A DNA stretch of 64,000 nucleotides from Gammaproteobacteria bacterium (GCA_026195255.1 JAPHSS010000002.1:124001-188000); one strand, 5' to 3'. Positions 35,788-45,261 are shown, counted from the first letter of the stretch. Made by a program: numbers and translations. Notes: generated by a model from the sequence alone, not told the origin.

Positions 35788-37140
35788 TTAATCGATGTCT
35801 AATTTTTCAAGCCGGTAGCGAAGTTGGCGGAGTGTTATTCCTAATAGTTTAGCGGCGGCAGTTTTATTCCAGCGGGTTTGTTCCAGCGCCTGCAATATAG
35901 AGTCCTTTTCCTGAGTAGCTAATTCCATGGTATTAAGGTTTTTGTGCTCGATAGGCACTGGTGAGTGTTTATGCGGTTTGTTTTTCGGTAATTGCAAGTC
36001 TTGAATGGTTATCTTATTGTTTTCAGACATAGCTAAAGCTCGTTCCAGGATATTTTCCAGTTCACGAACATTTCCGGGAAATGAGTATTCGCAGAGCTCT
36101 TTAAGCGCGTCTTCATTTAATGTTGGCATAGAATCAAAATTTGATTTATCACATAATCGTTGCATTAGAAATTCAGCGAGAGCTTGTATATCTTCAGAAT
36201 GCTCCCTCAATGGGGGAACCACCAGTTCTATTACATTTATTCTATAAAAAAGATCCTCTCTAAACTTACCCTGACTTACGAGCTGTGTTAAATCTTTATG
36301 ACTTGCGCTTAAAATACGAACATCAATACTTTCTTCAGTCGTGCTGCCAATGGGGCGTATTGCTTTTTCCTGAATAGCGCGAAGTAATTTAACCTGCATC
36401 TGTAAAGGCAGGTCAGCTACCTCATCTAAAAACAATGTACCGCCATCAGCCGATTTAAAAAGGCCGTCTTTATCGGTGTTAGCTCCAGTAAAACTACCTT
36501 TTATATGTCCAAAAAATTCACTTTCCATAAGTTCAGTTGGAATAGCACCGCAGTTAACAGCAATAAAAGGGGAATCAACCCGTGCGCCATATTCATGTAT
36601 TAAATGGGCGGTGAGTTCTTTTCCGCAACCAGATTCACCATATATATAAACAGGCGCCTGGCTTCGTGCGAGCTTCTGGATCTTGTTATTCAGATCTTTT
36701 ATCACCTCTGATTCACCCAGTAATGTATATTTGCCTGTATTTTTGGCGGAAGTATTTTTTAAACCAGGTAGCTTTATGGCTGAATTCACGAGGTTTCGTA
36801 ATACATGTAAATCAACGGGTTTAGATACAAAGTCAAAAGCACCGAGTTTTAATGCTTTAATGGCAAGTTCCATATTGCCGTAGGCTGTAATAACAGCCAC
36901 AGGAATTTCTGAATGATGCTTTTGAATAAAGTTAATTACCTCAATGCCATCGCCGTCAGGCAGGTTCATATCAGTAATACATAAATTGAATGTTTCTGTC
37001 TTCAGTAACTCTATCGCTTGTTGTACGGTGTAGGCTGTGCGCACTGAAAGCCCCATGCGACTAAGCGTGATTTCGGCTAATTCACATAAATCAGGTTCAT
37101 CATCTATAATAAGCGCTTTAATAGATTTGTTAGAAGTCAC
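35788..37140 (-). CDS. pilR: Sigma-54 response regulator PilR
   Basis: A 450-residue NtrC-family activator. The receiver domain (about 8-120) has its phospho-acceptor Asp in CITDMNLPDG. The AAA+ domain has Walker A GESGCGKELTAHLI, the sigma-54 contact loop as GSFTGA (usually GAFTGA) and Walker B GGTLFLDEVADLP. A Fis-type helix-turn-helix ends the protein (NKTAAAKLLGITLRQLRYRLE). It should receive phosphate from PilS and switch on pilA. Unlike in Pseudomonas, pilS is not directly adjacent: a divergent gene separates them. Confidence 0.93.
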   Translation of the reverse strand: MTSNKSIKALIIDDEPDLCELAEITLSRMGLSVRTAYTVQQAIELLKTETFNLCITDMNLPDGDGIEVINFIQKHHSEIPVAVITAYGNMELAIKALKLGAFDFVSKPVDLHVLRNLVNSAIKLPGLKNTSAKNTGKYTLLGESEVIKDLNNKIQKLARSQAPVYIYGESGCGKELTAHLIHEYGARVDSPFIAVNCGAIPTELMESEFFGHIKGSFTGANTDKDGLFKSADGGTLFLDEVADLPLQMQVKLLRAIQEKAIRPIGSTTEESIDVRILSASHKDLTQLVSQGKFREDLFYRINVIELVVPPLREHSEDIQALAEFLMQRLCDKSNFDSMPTLNEDALKELCEYSFPGNVRELENILERALAMSENNKITIQDLQLPKNKPHKHSPVPIEHKNLNTMELATQEKDSILQALEQTRWNKTAAAKLLGITLRQLRYRLEKLDID

Positions 37141-37208
37141 TGTGATAAGTTACCCTTTTAAAAAGTATTCAGTGCAAATTTAAACATAATTAAGCGGAGA
37201 CTCAAGTA

Positions 37209-37961
37209 ATGTTGTTCAGGTTAAAGGCATTTGGCTTGCATTTATTAGCCAGTATGTGTGTTATTTCAGTTTTTTTAGCATTTGTTTTTCTTATCTGGTA
37301 CCCAGAGCCTTATTATAAAATTTATGGTGTATGGGGTGCAATAAAAATTGTCGTCGGTGTAGACCTGATTATAGGTCCTTTATTAGTACTAATAGTGTTT
37401 AATGAATCAAAAAAAGCATCTGAATTAGGACGTGATTTGTTTATTATTGTATTTTTTCAATTGAGTGCATTTATTTGGGGGGTGCATATCACCCATGCTG
37501 TTAGACCAAGCTTTAGTGTGTTCCATGAAGGTACATTTTACCTTTTTTCAAAACAGGATGTTGATGTGGCTAGAATGGACAATAAGAAACTTGTACCTGC
37601 ATTTTGGCAACCAGCTACAAAAGTATACGTTAAACCGCCTAAAGATAAAGAAGAATATAATCATATATATGCACATTTAATTGATGCTGATAAACGCCCT
37701 GATGTAATGTATTTGACAGAACGTTATTTACCTCTAATCGAAATTGAAAAAAAAGTGATAGATTCTGCTCTTAATATTAAAAGCGCATTAAAACAACCTG
37801 AAAAAGAAAATTTAATCAATGCTTTTTTGATGGGAAAAGAAAAAGAATTAAGTGAATGTTTGTTTTATTCTGTTAAGGGCGCTAACACTCACGTAACAAT
37901 GGTCGTAGATAAATTGTCAGGGGAAACAATAGGATATATTGAAGCAAATCTTGAATATTAA
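37209..37961 (+). CDS. Type IV pilin accessory protein, TfpX/TfpZ family
   Basis: A 250-residue protein with three to four hydrophobic segments in the first ~105 residues (FGLHLLASMCVISVFLAFVFLIWYP; VGVDLIIGPLLVLIVF; LFIIVFFQLSAFIWGVH) and a C-terminal soluble domain. The FGLHLLAS, WYP.PY and VDLIIGPLLTLIVF-type blocks match TfpX/TfpZ proteins, which help specific pilins assemble or be modified. It stands alone on the plus strand between pilR and pilS. Confidence 0.8.
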   Translation: MLFRLKAFGLHLLASMCVISVFLAFVFLIWYPEPYYKIYGVWGAIKIVVGVDLIIGPLLVLIVFNESKKASELGRDLFIIVFFQLSAFIWGVHITHAVRPSFSVFHEGTFYLFSKQDVDVARMDNKKLVPAFWQPATKVYVKPPKDKEEYNHIYAHLIDADKRPDVMYLTERYLPLIEIEKKVIDSALNIKSALKQPEKENLINAFLMGKEKELSECLFYSVKGANTHVTMVVDKLSGETIGYIEANLEY

Positions 37962-38042
37962 TATGTGGTAACAAGTAGATTGAGAAAGTATGTGCTTATG
38001 GCGTTTGAGGATGATAGAGGAATATAAACAGGAGGAGTATAT

Positions 38043-38078
38043 ATGTTTGGTGTAGTGTTTTTTACAGTATACGAATAA
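38043..38078 (+). other. Possible 11-residue microORF with strong ribosome site
   Basis: AGGAGG (38030-38035) lies seven bases before an ATG that opens MFGVVFFTVYE and a stop. The peptide is hydrophobic and ends in an acidic residue. It follows the TfpZ-type gene by 80 bases. The ribosome site is among the best in the window, but so short a frame may be chance. Nothing else is recognised in the 37962-38208 gap. Confidence 0.3.
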
Positions 38079-38208
38079 CTTATATTGAAGTGGTGTATAA
38101 CTTTGTAAGTTTGCCAGATACATTTAGGCATACTGCATCAATTATATATTTTAATTTTTAAAGGCGCAGATGCGTAATGTTTTTGAAAAGTTTTTAATGC
38201 TGTGATTC

Positions 38209-39831
38209 TTAGTCCTTTGTTGATGATAAAAACTGAATTCTAAAGCAGTTTCCTTGATCATTAACTCCTAAATACCTCATTTTTCCGCGATTGCTTTCTA
38301 CAATTTCTTTAGAAATGTATAACCCAAGACCAGTACCTTGTGAGTTTGTAGTAAAAAAGGGATCAAATATTTGCTCTGATAATTCTTTTGGAATACCCGG
38401 GCCATTATCTATAACATCTAGATAAGGTTGTTTCTCAGTATCATCAAAACCAATAATCATATTAATTGAAACTTTGCTTTGTGGTTTGTCATTGTGGCTA
38501 ATTGCATTTGATGTGAGGTTGCAAATAATTTGATATAAGTGACTAGAATCAAATAGTATTTTAAAGCTATTAGATTTAACTTTAATTATGAGTTGCTTTT
38601 CCTGCAGTCCATTATTTTCGATAAGTTCTTTTTTAAAGTTTTCAAGCCAGTTTTTTAAATCGATAGATTCAGGTGCGCCCCGGTCTTGTCGTGATAGTTG
38701 TAATACGTTATTTATTACCTTATCGAGTTTATGCACCTGCGTGGAAATTATATCGGTTAATTTCTTGTCTGCAGGGTCTAGATTTGATTCGCTCAATAAT
38801 TGTGAGGCATGATTAATGCCACTTAGGGGGTTGCGTATTTCATGTGCAATACTGGCGGTTAATTTTCCCAGTGATGCTAGTTTTATTTGCTGAAAACGCT
38901 GGTTAAGACGAGTCGCATCTTCCAGAAAAATTAAAGTATCACCTGCATAAGGTGATGTGTTGTCTAAAGATCTGAATCCAGGTTGAATATCTGGTAAACC
39001 CTGTTGTTGTGAAATAGCTTTATGGTACATTTGTGGATGTTGTTGCCATTCTAGAAATCGTGCATCAAGGCTCGGCAAAATGTTTTCTAGTAATGGGTTA
39101 TCTTTTAAAGATAAATTTCCTAATATTGACTCAGCCGAGCTATTTGCCATACGTATATGACCGCTATTATCGACAACGAGAATACCTGTGCGCATATTCT
39201 GTATGATGTTCTCGTTTAATTTTTCAAGATTGATTAAATCTACCGATTGTTGACTTGCCAGTTTTTCATATTCTCTGGCCCGTTGAGAAAGTATCGATGC
39301 AAGCATGCTTGAGCCGAAAAATACCAATCCCATAATTCCGGCGAAAGCAAATACACTTGCAGGTGCTATGTTGTTGAGGAAGTTATAAGTTTGTTCAAAT
39401 AATACTGTGATTGATGCAACGGCAGCGAAAAGATAGGAATCTCTGCTACGTAAAAATGTGCCTGTTGCAACAATATTGATTACAAGTAGTATGCTAAGGG
39501 CGCTAATAAGGCCGCCACTATAATGCATCATAAGTGTTATCAATAAGATATCGTTGATACTGGCAAGTATGACCTGGGCTTCAAATTTTATGATTTTTTT
39601 ATATTCAATAAAAATGAATATCAGGCTGGAAAAAAAGAATGTCAGGCTTGTTGTTAAAAAATAATCTGGATTGAATTGTCCGAGAAAGCCGCCTAATGCT
39701 TCGGTTTTGAAAAAAATGAATATTGCAAATGAAAGCGTCAGGCGGTAATAGTTGAAATGCCTTAACGGCCTCCAGGTTTGGGCTTCGTCTTGAGGAATGC
39801 CTGGATTAATCGCGTTTTCAGGTAAGCTCAA
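38209..39831 (-). CDS. pilS: Sensor histidine kinase PilS
   Basis: A 540-residue membrane kinase with about six membrane segments (residues ~25-185), a PAS domain (about 205-320, NIIQNMRTGILVVDNSGHIRMAN) and a kinase core. The phospho-acceptor His lies in SIAHEIRNPLSGINHASQL. The N box is NLTSNAISHND and the G boxes are DNGPGIPKE and GTGLGLYISKEI. Polytopic sensor plus PAS is the PilS layout; in Pseudomonas it senses pilin in the membrane. It overlaps the small gene upstream by four bases. Confidence 0.92.
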   Translation of the reverse strand: MSLPENAINPGIPQDEAQTWRPLRHFNYYRLTLSFAIFIFFKTEALGGFLGQFNPDYFLTTSLTFFFSSLIFIFIEYKKIIKFEAQVILASINDILLITLMMHYSGGLISALSILLVINIVATGTFLRSRDSYLFAAVASITVLFEQTYNFLNNIAPASVFAFAGIMGLVFFGSSMLASILSQRAREYEKLASQQSVDLINLEKLNENIIQNMRTGILVVDNSGHIRMANSSAESILGNLSLKDNPLLENILPSLDARFLEWQQHPQMYHKAISQQQGLPDIQPGFRSLDNTSPYAGDTLIFLEDATRLNQRFQQIKLASLGKLTASIAHEIRNPLSGINHASQLLSESNLDPADKKLTDIISTQVHKLDKVINNVLQLSRQDRGAPESIDLKNWLENFKKELIENNGLQEKQLIIKVKSNSFKILFDSSHLYQIICNLTSNAISHNDKPQSKVSINMIIGFDDTEKQPYLDVIDNGPGIPKELSEQIFDPFFTTNSQGTGLGLYISKEIVESNRGKMRYLGVNDQGNCFRIQFLSSTKD

Positions 39832-40067
39832 TTGTTCTGCTTCCAGTCATGCAGGTGTTGTGTGCTACAAAATGCTTTATCACCTCTAAAGATAGCATCT
39901 TCATTCGGTATATAGGTTTTACATTGTAAGCACTGTACAGTGTCTTGATTGCTGTTATTAGACACTGAGGATGTTTTATTAGACTCTAATTTGAAGCGCT
40001 GCATAACAGCGCGTACAAGCAATAACACCACAACAACAAAAATAATAGTTAAAACACTTTTAAACAT
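39828..40067 (-). CDS. Small zinc-ribbon-like membrane protein (PP0621 family)
   Basis: A 79-residue protein with an N-terminal membrane segment (about 4-22), a short polar linker and a C-terminal motif CLQCKTYIPNEDAIFRGDKAFCSTQHLHDW. Two cysteine pairs/histidine ligands in this pattern suggest a small zinc knuckle. It belongs with the PP0621-type proteins that often precede pilS. Function unknown. It overlaps pilS by four bases, so the two are co-translated. Confidence 0.75.
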   Translation of the reverse strand: MFKSVLTIIFVVVVLLLVRAVMQRFKLESNKTSSVSNNSNQDTVQCLQCKTYIPNEDAIFRGDKAFCSTQHLHDWKQNN

Positions 40068-40133
40068 ATGCAGCCACAGCCCTTATCTCTGGTAAAATCC
40101 TAATATTGAAACTATTCTAAACTAATACACACT

Positions 40134-41756
40134 ATGACTAAAGCTGTACAACTATGCCTCGTTCAGGAAAAGTTCCTTGTAGGTGATATCAAAGGCAATA
40201 CTCGCAAGATTTTAACTCTATCACGCCTCGCGAAACAGGCTGGAGCGGATATTGCTGTTTTTCCCGAATTGGCATTAAGTGGTTACCCACCTGAAGACCT
40301 GTTATTACGACAGGGCTTTATTCGTCAGATTGAAGCCGCTATCGAAGAAATTGCTAAAAACACCGGTGAAATGCTGGTGGTATTTGGCTCACCTCGACTA
40401 CATCAGAATGAGTTATTTAATGCGGTAATTGTTTGTGAAAAGGGCAGAGTCATTGGTGAATACTATAAATATAGTTTGCCTAATTATTCGGTATTTGATG
40501 AAAAGCGTTATTTTCAGGCCGGCCATAAACCCCTGGTCATCAATTGTAAAGAGCAGAAAATAGGCATAGTCATATGCGAGGATGCCTGGTTTGATGAGCC
40601 GATGGAGCAAGCACAGGCTGCAGGGGCTGATGCTATTGTTATTTTAAATGCTTCTCCCTATCATCGAAATAAGCACCAGCAACGACTGGATATGTTACGT
40701 GACCGTCAAAAGAAAGTGCCTTTGCCGTTTTTCTACCTAAATTTAGTCGGCGGACAGGATGAGCTGGTATTTGATGGTGATTCTCTGGTTATGAATGCGC
40801 AGTCTGAACTTGTGGGTCGTGGGCCTGACTTTGATAGTGTTTTACTTCATTACCAGTTGCACGCTGATAAACAGATTACAGCGATTGACACGCGCTTTTA
40901 TCAACCGGAAAGTGAACTGGCCAGTTTATATAAGGCACTGGTAACGGCGGTGCGTGATTATGTGAAGGGTAATGGCTTTAACGGTGTGGTAATCGGTCTG
41001 TCAGGCGGGGTTGATTCTGCCTTAACGCTGGCTATTGCAGCGGATGCTCTGGGTGCAGATCAGGTTCACGCGGTAATGATGCCATCAAGATATAGCGCAC
41101 AAATGAGTCTGCATGATGCACGTGCTCAGGCTGAGATTATGGGTGTTAAGTATAAAGAAATTTCAATTGAACCCACTTTCCAGGCTTTTCTGGAAACCCT
41201 GAAAGAAGAGTTTACCGGTACAGAAACGGATACTACAGAAGAAAATATTCAGGCTCGTTGCCGCGGTGTTATTTTAATGGCCTTATCTAATAAATCAGGC
41301 CGCATGGTGCTGACAACGGGTAATAAAAGTGAAATGGCAGTGGGTTACAGCACTTTGTATGGTGATATGGCAGGTGGTTTTGCACCTTTAAAAGATGTAG
41401 AAAAACAGCTGGTTTATGCTCTGTGTGATTATAGAAATTCTGTTAGTCAGGTTATCCCGCAACGTGTACTCGACAGACCGCCATCGGCTGAACTAAGACC
41501 AGACCAGGAAGACCAGGACAGCTTGCCGGATTACGCAATTCTCGATGCAATTCTAAGAATGAGTGTTGAAGAAGACCTGCCAAAACAGCAGATTATTGAT
41601 GCAGGTTATGATCAGCAAACGGTCGAGAGAGTACTGGGTATGGTGCAGATAAATGAGTATAAGCGCCGTCAGGCACCACCGGGAGTAAGGGTTACGCAAC
41701 GTGCCTTTGGGCGCGACAGGCGATACCCCATTACGTCGGGATATAGAAGAAGCTGA
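40134..41756 (+). CDS. nadE: Glutamine-dependent NAD+ synthetase NadE
   Basis: A 540-residue two-domain enzyme for the last step of NAD synthesis. The N-terminal nitrilase-type glutaminase domain has the catalytic triad Glu45 (FPELALSGYP), Lys112 (YYKYSLPNY) and Cys148 (VICEDAWF). The C-terminal synthetase domain has the PP-loop GLSGGVDSALTLAIA and TTGNKSEMAVGYSTLYGDMAGGF. All key residues are present, so it can use glutamine directly. The gene is followed by the inverted-repeat element. Confidence 0.96.
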   Translation: MTKAVQLCLVQEKFLVGDIKGNTRKILTLSRLAKQAGADIAVFPELALSGYPPEDLLLRQGFIRQIEAAIEEIAKNTGEMLVVFGSPRLHQNELFNAVIVCEKGRVIGEYYKYSLPNYSVFDEKRYFQAGHKPLVINCKEQKIGIVICEDAWFDEPMEQAQAAGADAIVILNASPYHRNKHQQRLDMLRDRQKKVPLPFFYLNLVGGQDELVFDGDSLVMNAQSELVGRGPDFDSVLLHYQLHADKQITAIDTRFYQPESELASLYKALVTAVRDYVKGNGFNGVVIGLSGGVDSALTLAIAADALGADQVHAVMMPSRYSAQMSLHDARAQAEIMGVKYKEISIEPTFQAFLETLKEEFTGTETDTTEENIQARCRGVILMALSNKSGRMVLTTGNKSEMAVGYSTLYGDMAGGFAPLKDVEKQLVYALCDYRNSVSQVIPQRVLDRPPSAELRPDQEDQDSLPDYAILDAILRMSVEEDLPKQQIIDAGYDQQTVERVLGMVQINEYKRRQAPPGVRVTQRAFGRDRRYPITSGYRRS

Positions 41757-41795
41757 TAGCTCATCAGTAATTTAGGTGAATCTCAACTGAACGTG

Positions 41796-41986
41796 ATTAC
41801 CCTGTTCAGGCGCATCTCCCTCGGGGAAAGACCGCGCTTTTTGCGCTCTGTCCCCTGTTTGATGCCATCAAGAGTTTGGCGGAGTCGGTTTATGACACTA
41901 TCAGCGCATAGTGGTATGGGTTAAGGGGACGGAGCGCCAAACAGCGGCGGTCCATCCCCGATGGAGATGGGCATGAACAGGGTAAT
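41796..41986. repeat. MITE-like inverted-repeat element, copy 2
   Basis: 191 bp with terminal inverted repeats beginning ATTACCCTGTTCA (41796-41808) and ending TGAACAGGGTAAT (41974-41986). Long imperfect arms run inward to CTGTCCCC and GGGGACGG. The centre (GATGCCATCAAGAG..., CGGAGTCGGTT, CAGCGCATAGTGGTATGGGTT) matches copy 1 closely, while the arm sequences differ more but still pair. It fills the space between the convergent nadE and bamD genes and ends four bases from the bamD stop codon, where it may double as a terminator. Confidence 0.8.
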
Positions 41987-41989
41987 GTT

Positions 41990-42775
41990 TTAGTTTGCTG
42001 GTGCTTCCAGTTCAGTATCACCACTGGCTATAAGCTGGCTTCCAACAACTGGGTTAACATCCAGCACAGATTGTGCATCTGCAGCCAGATCATGCAAACC
42101 TAGATTTTTATAAGATTTGACCATGATTGCCAGCGCTTCTCTGCTGGCGGGGGTTGTTGGATAGGTTTCTAATACATATTGACCGCGCTTGGCTGCGGCC
42201 AACCAGGCTTCACGTTTTATGTAGTAATTGGCTGCATGTAATTCAGCTTTTGCTAACTGGTTACGCAGGTAAAGCATATGCTGGTATGAATTCATGGCAT
42301 AACGGCTATCGGGATAACGCTCAACCAGGGTTGAAAAACTGCGTAAAGCATCATTCATCGATTTGTTATCATGCTGTGACAGGTCACGTGTAAAATAACT
42401 ATCGAGAAAACCGCTGCCCCGGTTGTAGTCTGCCAGACCTTTTAAATACCAGGCATAGTCAACATTTGGATCCCTGGGGTTTATTCGAATAAAGCGGTCT
42501 GCAGCTGCGATGGCAGATTCTGGTTCTTCGAATTTATAATAAGCATAAGCAACATCAAGCTGAGCTTGTCTGGCATAAGGGCTAAAGGGGAAACGAGCTT
42601 CCAGGTTTTCAAGATTTCTGATAGCCTCTTCGAATTCACCAGCCTCTAATGCCATAGTGGCTTCATCGTAGAAATCCAGTGCGCTCCAGTCGGCATAAAT
42701 ATCTTTTTTTACGCCGTCATCACTGCACGCGATGAGAAACAAAGATAAGATAAGTGTAGAAAGTAATCGTGTCAT
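41990..42775 (-). CDS. bamD: Outer-membrane assembly lipoprotein BamD
   Basis: A 261-residue lipoprotein of the BAM complex that inserts beta-barrels. The signal ends in lipobox LIAC with Cys17. TPR-like repeats fill the rest (DEATMALEAGEFEEAIRNLENLEARFPFSPYARQAQLDVAYAYYKFEEPESAIAAADRFIRINP). The block GLADYNRGSGFLDSYFTRDLSQHD is typical of BamD. Length matches the family. It is divergent from rluD, the same arrangement as in many gammaproteobacteria. Confidence 0.95.
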   Translation of the reverse strand: MTRLLSTLILSLFLIACSDDGVKKDIYADWSALDFYDEATMALEAGEFEEAIRNLENLEARFPFSPYARQAQLDVAYAYYKFEEPESAIAAADRFIRINPRDPNVDYAWYLKGLADYNRGSGFLDSYFTRDLSQHDNKSMNDALRSFSTLVERYPDSRYAMNSYQHMLYLRNQLAKAELHAANYYIKREAWLAAAKRGQYVLETYPTTPASREALAIMVKSYKNLGLHDLAADAQSVLDVNPVVGSQLIASGDTELEAPAN

Positions 42776-42875
42776 AATTGCAGCATCGTATGGTTTCGTA
42801 AAATAAAGGTTAAATAGTGTTAATTGAAATTGAACAAGTCAAAGCCATTTCGGCATTATACAAGAGAAGTCGTCT

Positions 42876-43898
42876 ATGTCCGATGGTATAAATCACGAAA
42901 TTGTAAAAATAACCGTTCCGCTGGAGTACGCATCCCAGAGGTTGGACGCAGTTTTAGTGAAAATGTTCCCTGATTATTCCCGCAGTCGACTGCAGCAGTG
43001 GATAAAAGCGGAGCGGGTTTTATTGGATGGGGTAATACCAAGGGCCAAAGATAAAGTTATTGGCGGTGATCAGCTTGAATTGCATATAGAGCATGAAATT
43101 CTTGATCAGGGTGTTGTCGCTCAGGATATGAATCTGGATATCGTTTATGAAGATGATGATATTCTGGTTGTAAATAAACCTGTTGGGCTGGTAGTGCATC
43201 CAGCAGCAGGACACGCGGATGGTACGCTGCAAAATGGTTTGTTATTTCATGATGACAAATTACATGAGGTGCCTCGTTCAGGTATCGTACATCGTCTTGA
43301 TAAGGATACTTCCGGTTTACTGGTTGTCGCTAAAACACTTAAAGCGCATAAATTACTGGTTGAACAGTTACAGGCGCGCACGGTTCATAGAGAGTATCAG
43401 GCGATCGTTTTTGGTGTATTAACTTCGGGTGGTACGGTTGATATCGGTATTGGTCGTCATGGTCGTGACCGAAAAAAGATGGCAGTAAAAGCGGAAGGCA
43501 AACAGGCGATCACGCATTTTCGTGTGTTAGATCGTTATCGTGGGCATAGTCGAATTAAGGTTAATCTTGAGACAGGTCGTACCCATCAAATACGTGTGCA
43601 TATGGCACATATCAAACATCCATTAGTTGGTGATCAAACTTACGGTGGAAGATTGCAGCTTCCCCAGGGGTGTGGAGATGCTTTAAAAGAGATGTTGCGT
43701 GGTTTTAGTCGTCAGGCATTACACGCGCGTAAACTGGGCTTAATCCATCCATCTACGGGTAAACATATGGAATGGAAGGCGCCCTTACCAGACGATATGA
43801 AACAACTTATAGCTGTGCTTGAGGATGATATAGCCAGGGATATAACGGAAGACGATTACGATCTGGAGGATTTCTCAGATGAATATACACATGAGTGA
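42876..43898 (+). CDS. rluD: 23S rRNA pseudouridine synthase RluD
   Basis: A 340-residue enzyme making pseudouridines in helix 69 of 23S rRNA. It has an N-terminal S4 RNA-binding domain (about 16-75, RLDAVLVKMFPDYSRSRLQQWI) and a catalytic domain with the active Asp in HRLDKDTSGLLVVAK, plus ETGRTHQIRVHMAH. An unusually acidic tail (DITEDDYDLEDFSDEYTHE) ends the protein. It pairs divergently with bamD and precedes pgeF, as in E. coli. Confidence 0.95.
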   Translation: MSDGINHEIVKITVPLEYASQRLDAVLVKMFPDYSRSRLQQWIKAERVLLDGVIPRAKDKVIGGDQLELHIEHEILDQGVVAQDMNLDIVYEDDDILVVNKPVGLVVHPAAGHADGTLQNGLLFHDDKLHEVPRSGIVHRLDKDTSGLLVVAKTLKAHKLLVEQLQARTVHREYQAIVFGVLTSGGTVDIGIGRHGRDRKKMAVKAEGKQAITHFRVLDRYRGHSRIKVNLETGRTHQIRVHMAHIKHPLVGDQTYGGRLQLPQGCGDALKEMLRGFSRQALHARKLGLIHPSTGKHMEWKAPLPDDMKQLIAVLEDDIARDITEDDYDLEDFSDEYTHE

Positions 43899-43925
43899 TC
43901 AAATATTTCCGATTGAAATGAACGA

Positions 43926-44717
43926 GTGACTGATATTAACGGACACATTATAAAACCAGACTGGCCTGCAGCCGAAAATATCCATGCCTTTTGTACAACG
44001 CGTAAAAACGGGGTCAGCACAGGTGTTTATGCCGGAAATAATCTAGGTCTTCATGTTGAAGACAACCCTCAACATGTTCTGGCCAATCGACAGCAAATGA
44101 TTCGCCAGTTTAACCTTCCAGAAGAACCGCGCTGGCTCGATCAGGTGCATGGAAATCGGGTGATCAATGCCAATTATATATACCCAGGTTCTTTGAGTGG
44201 GCAAAAAGATAATAATCAGTTAACCCAGACAGATGGATTATTGGCAGATGCCTCATTTAGTGAAACGGCTAATACGGTATGTGCCGTTATGACGGCTGAT
44301 TGTTTGCCTATGCTAATTTGTAACAGAAAGGGTAATAAAGTGGCTGCTGCGCATGTCGGCTGGCGCGGCCTTGCCGATGATGTTATTGAAGCCACGGTAG
44401 CATCGCTTAGTGAAAGACACAGTGAACTTCTGATCTGGTTAGGCCCTGCCATTGGAGCGCACGCTTTTGAAGTAGGTGAAGAAGTTTTTAATATCTTTGT
44501 TAATAATCAGCCGAAAGCCATAGAAGCGTTTAAACAAAATCGCCAGGGTCATTATCTGGCAGATATTTATCTTCTGGCAAAATTACGCTTACACAATATC
44601 GGTATCAGGGAAATATATGGTGGCGAATATTGCACCTATACTGATGCGGATCAATTTTATTCCTATCGCCGAGATGGTAAAACAGGACGCCAGGCTAGTT
44701 TAATCTGGTTTGAATAA
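43926..44717 (+). CDS. pgeF: Purine nucleoside phosphorylase / copper oxidase-like PgeF (YfiH, LACC1 family)
   Basis: A 263-residue protein of the DUF152 family. The zinc ligands His75 (DQVHGNRV), Cys126 (MTADCLPML) and His143 (AAHVGWRGLA) are intact. Related proteins act on adenosine and inosine, and E. coli YfiH has also been linked to peptidoglycan quality control. The start is GTG at 43926; no ATG in frame gives a full domain. It lies 27 bases after rluD, the same pair as in E. coli, followed by gcvR. Confidence 0.9.
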   Translation: MTDINGHIIKPDWPAAENIHAFCTTRKNGVSTGVYAGNNLGLHVEDNPQHVLANRQQMIRQFNLPEEPRWLDQVHGNRVINANYIYPGSLSGQKDNNQLTQTDGLLADASFSETANTVCAVMTADCLPMLICNRKGNKVAAAHVGWRGLADDVIEATVASLSERHSELLIWLGPAIGAHAFEVGEEVFNIFVNNQPKAIEAFKQNRQGHYLADIYLLAKLRLHNIGIREIYGGEYCTYTDADQFYSYRRDGKTGRQASLIWFE

Positions 44718-44742
44718 AGCCTCATAATTTTGGGAGAAAAAA

Positions 44743-45255
44743 ATGAAGTGCTCAGTATTAACACTGGTTGGTGCAGATCAGGCAGGTATTGTTGCCGCAG
44801 TGACAGACGCTCTTTATAAGCAGGGTTGCAGTTTAGCTCAGGCGTCTATGATGCGTCTGGGTGCAAATTTTGCCATTATGTTACGTGTCTCCCATGATGA
44901 AGCAAAGGACCTGCGAAATATACTAAGCGAGATATGTGAAAACATGAGTTTGCATTTACATATAGATGAAGATGTAGATACAGACGTTTTAAGGCCTGAT
45001 CCCGATGTGCAGGTTACAGTTTATGGTGCAGATAGAAACGGCATCGTCGCACAGGTGACTTCAGCTTTAGCCGTGGCAGGTTTAAATATCATCGATCTTG
45101 AAACGGATCTTGGTGGTACTAAAGACAAACCAATTTACATAATGACTTTAGAGGGGCTGGCTACTAAAGGTGTTGAATCATTACAAAATGCACTGAACGC
45201 TCTTAACTCTGATATTGAAGTAAACCTTGATGAAATAAATACATTAAGGGGATAG
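44743..45255 (+). CDS. gcvR: GcvR-like double ACT-domain regulator
   Basis: A 170-residue protein made of two ACT domains: residues ~2-75 (SVLTLVGADQAGIVAAVTDALYKQGCSL) and ~88-165 (VQVTVYGADRNGIVAQVTSALAVAGLNI). E. coli GcvR has this structure and modulates the glycine-cleavage activator GcvA. Here the target is not known because no gcv genes are near. A GGGAGAA ribosome site precedes the ATG. It is followed by a deformylase six bases later. Confidence 0.82.
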   Translation: MKCSVLTLVGADQAGIVAAVTDALYKQGCSLAQASMMRLGANFAIMLRVSHDEAKDLRNILSEICENMSLHLHIDEDVDTDVLRPDPDVQVTVYGADRNGIVAQVTSALAVAGLNIIDLETDLGGTKDKPIYIMTLEGLATKGVESLQNALNALNSDIEVNLDEINTLRG

Positions 45256-45261
45256 GATTTA

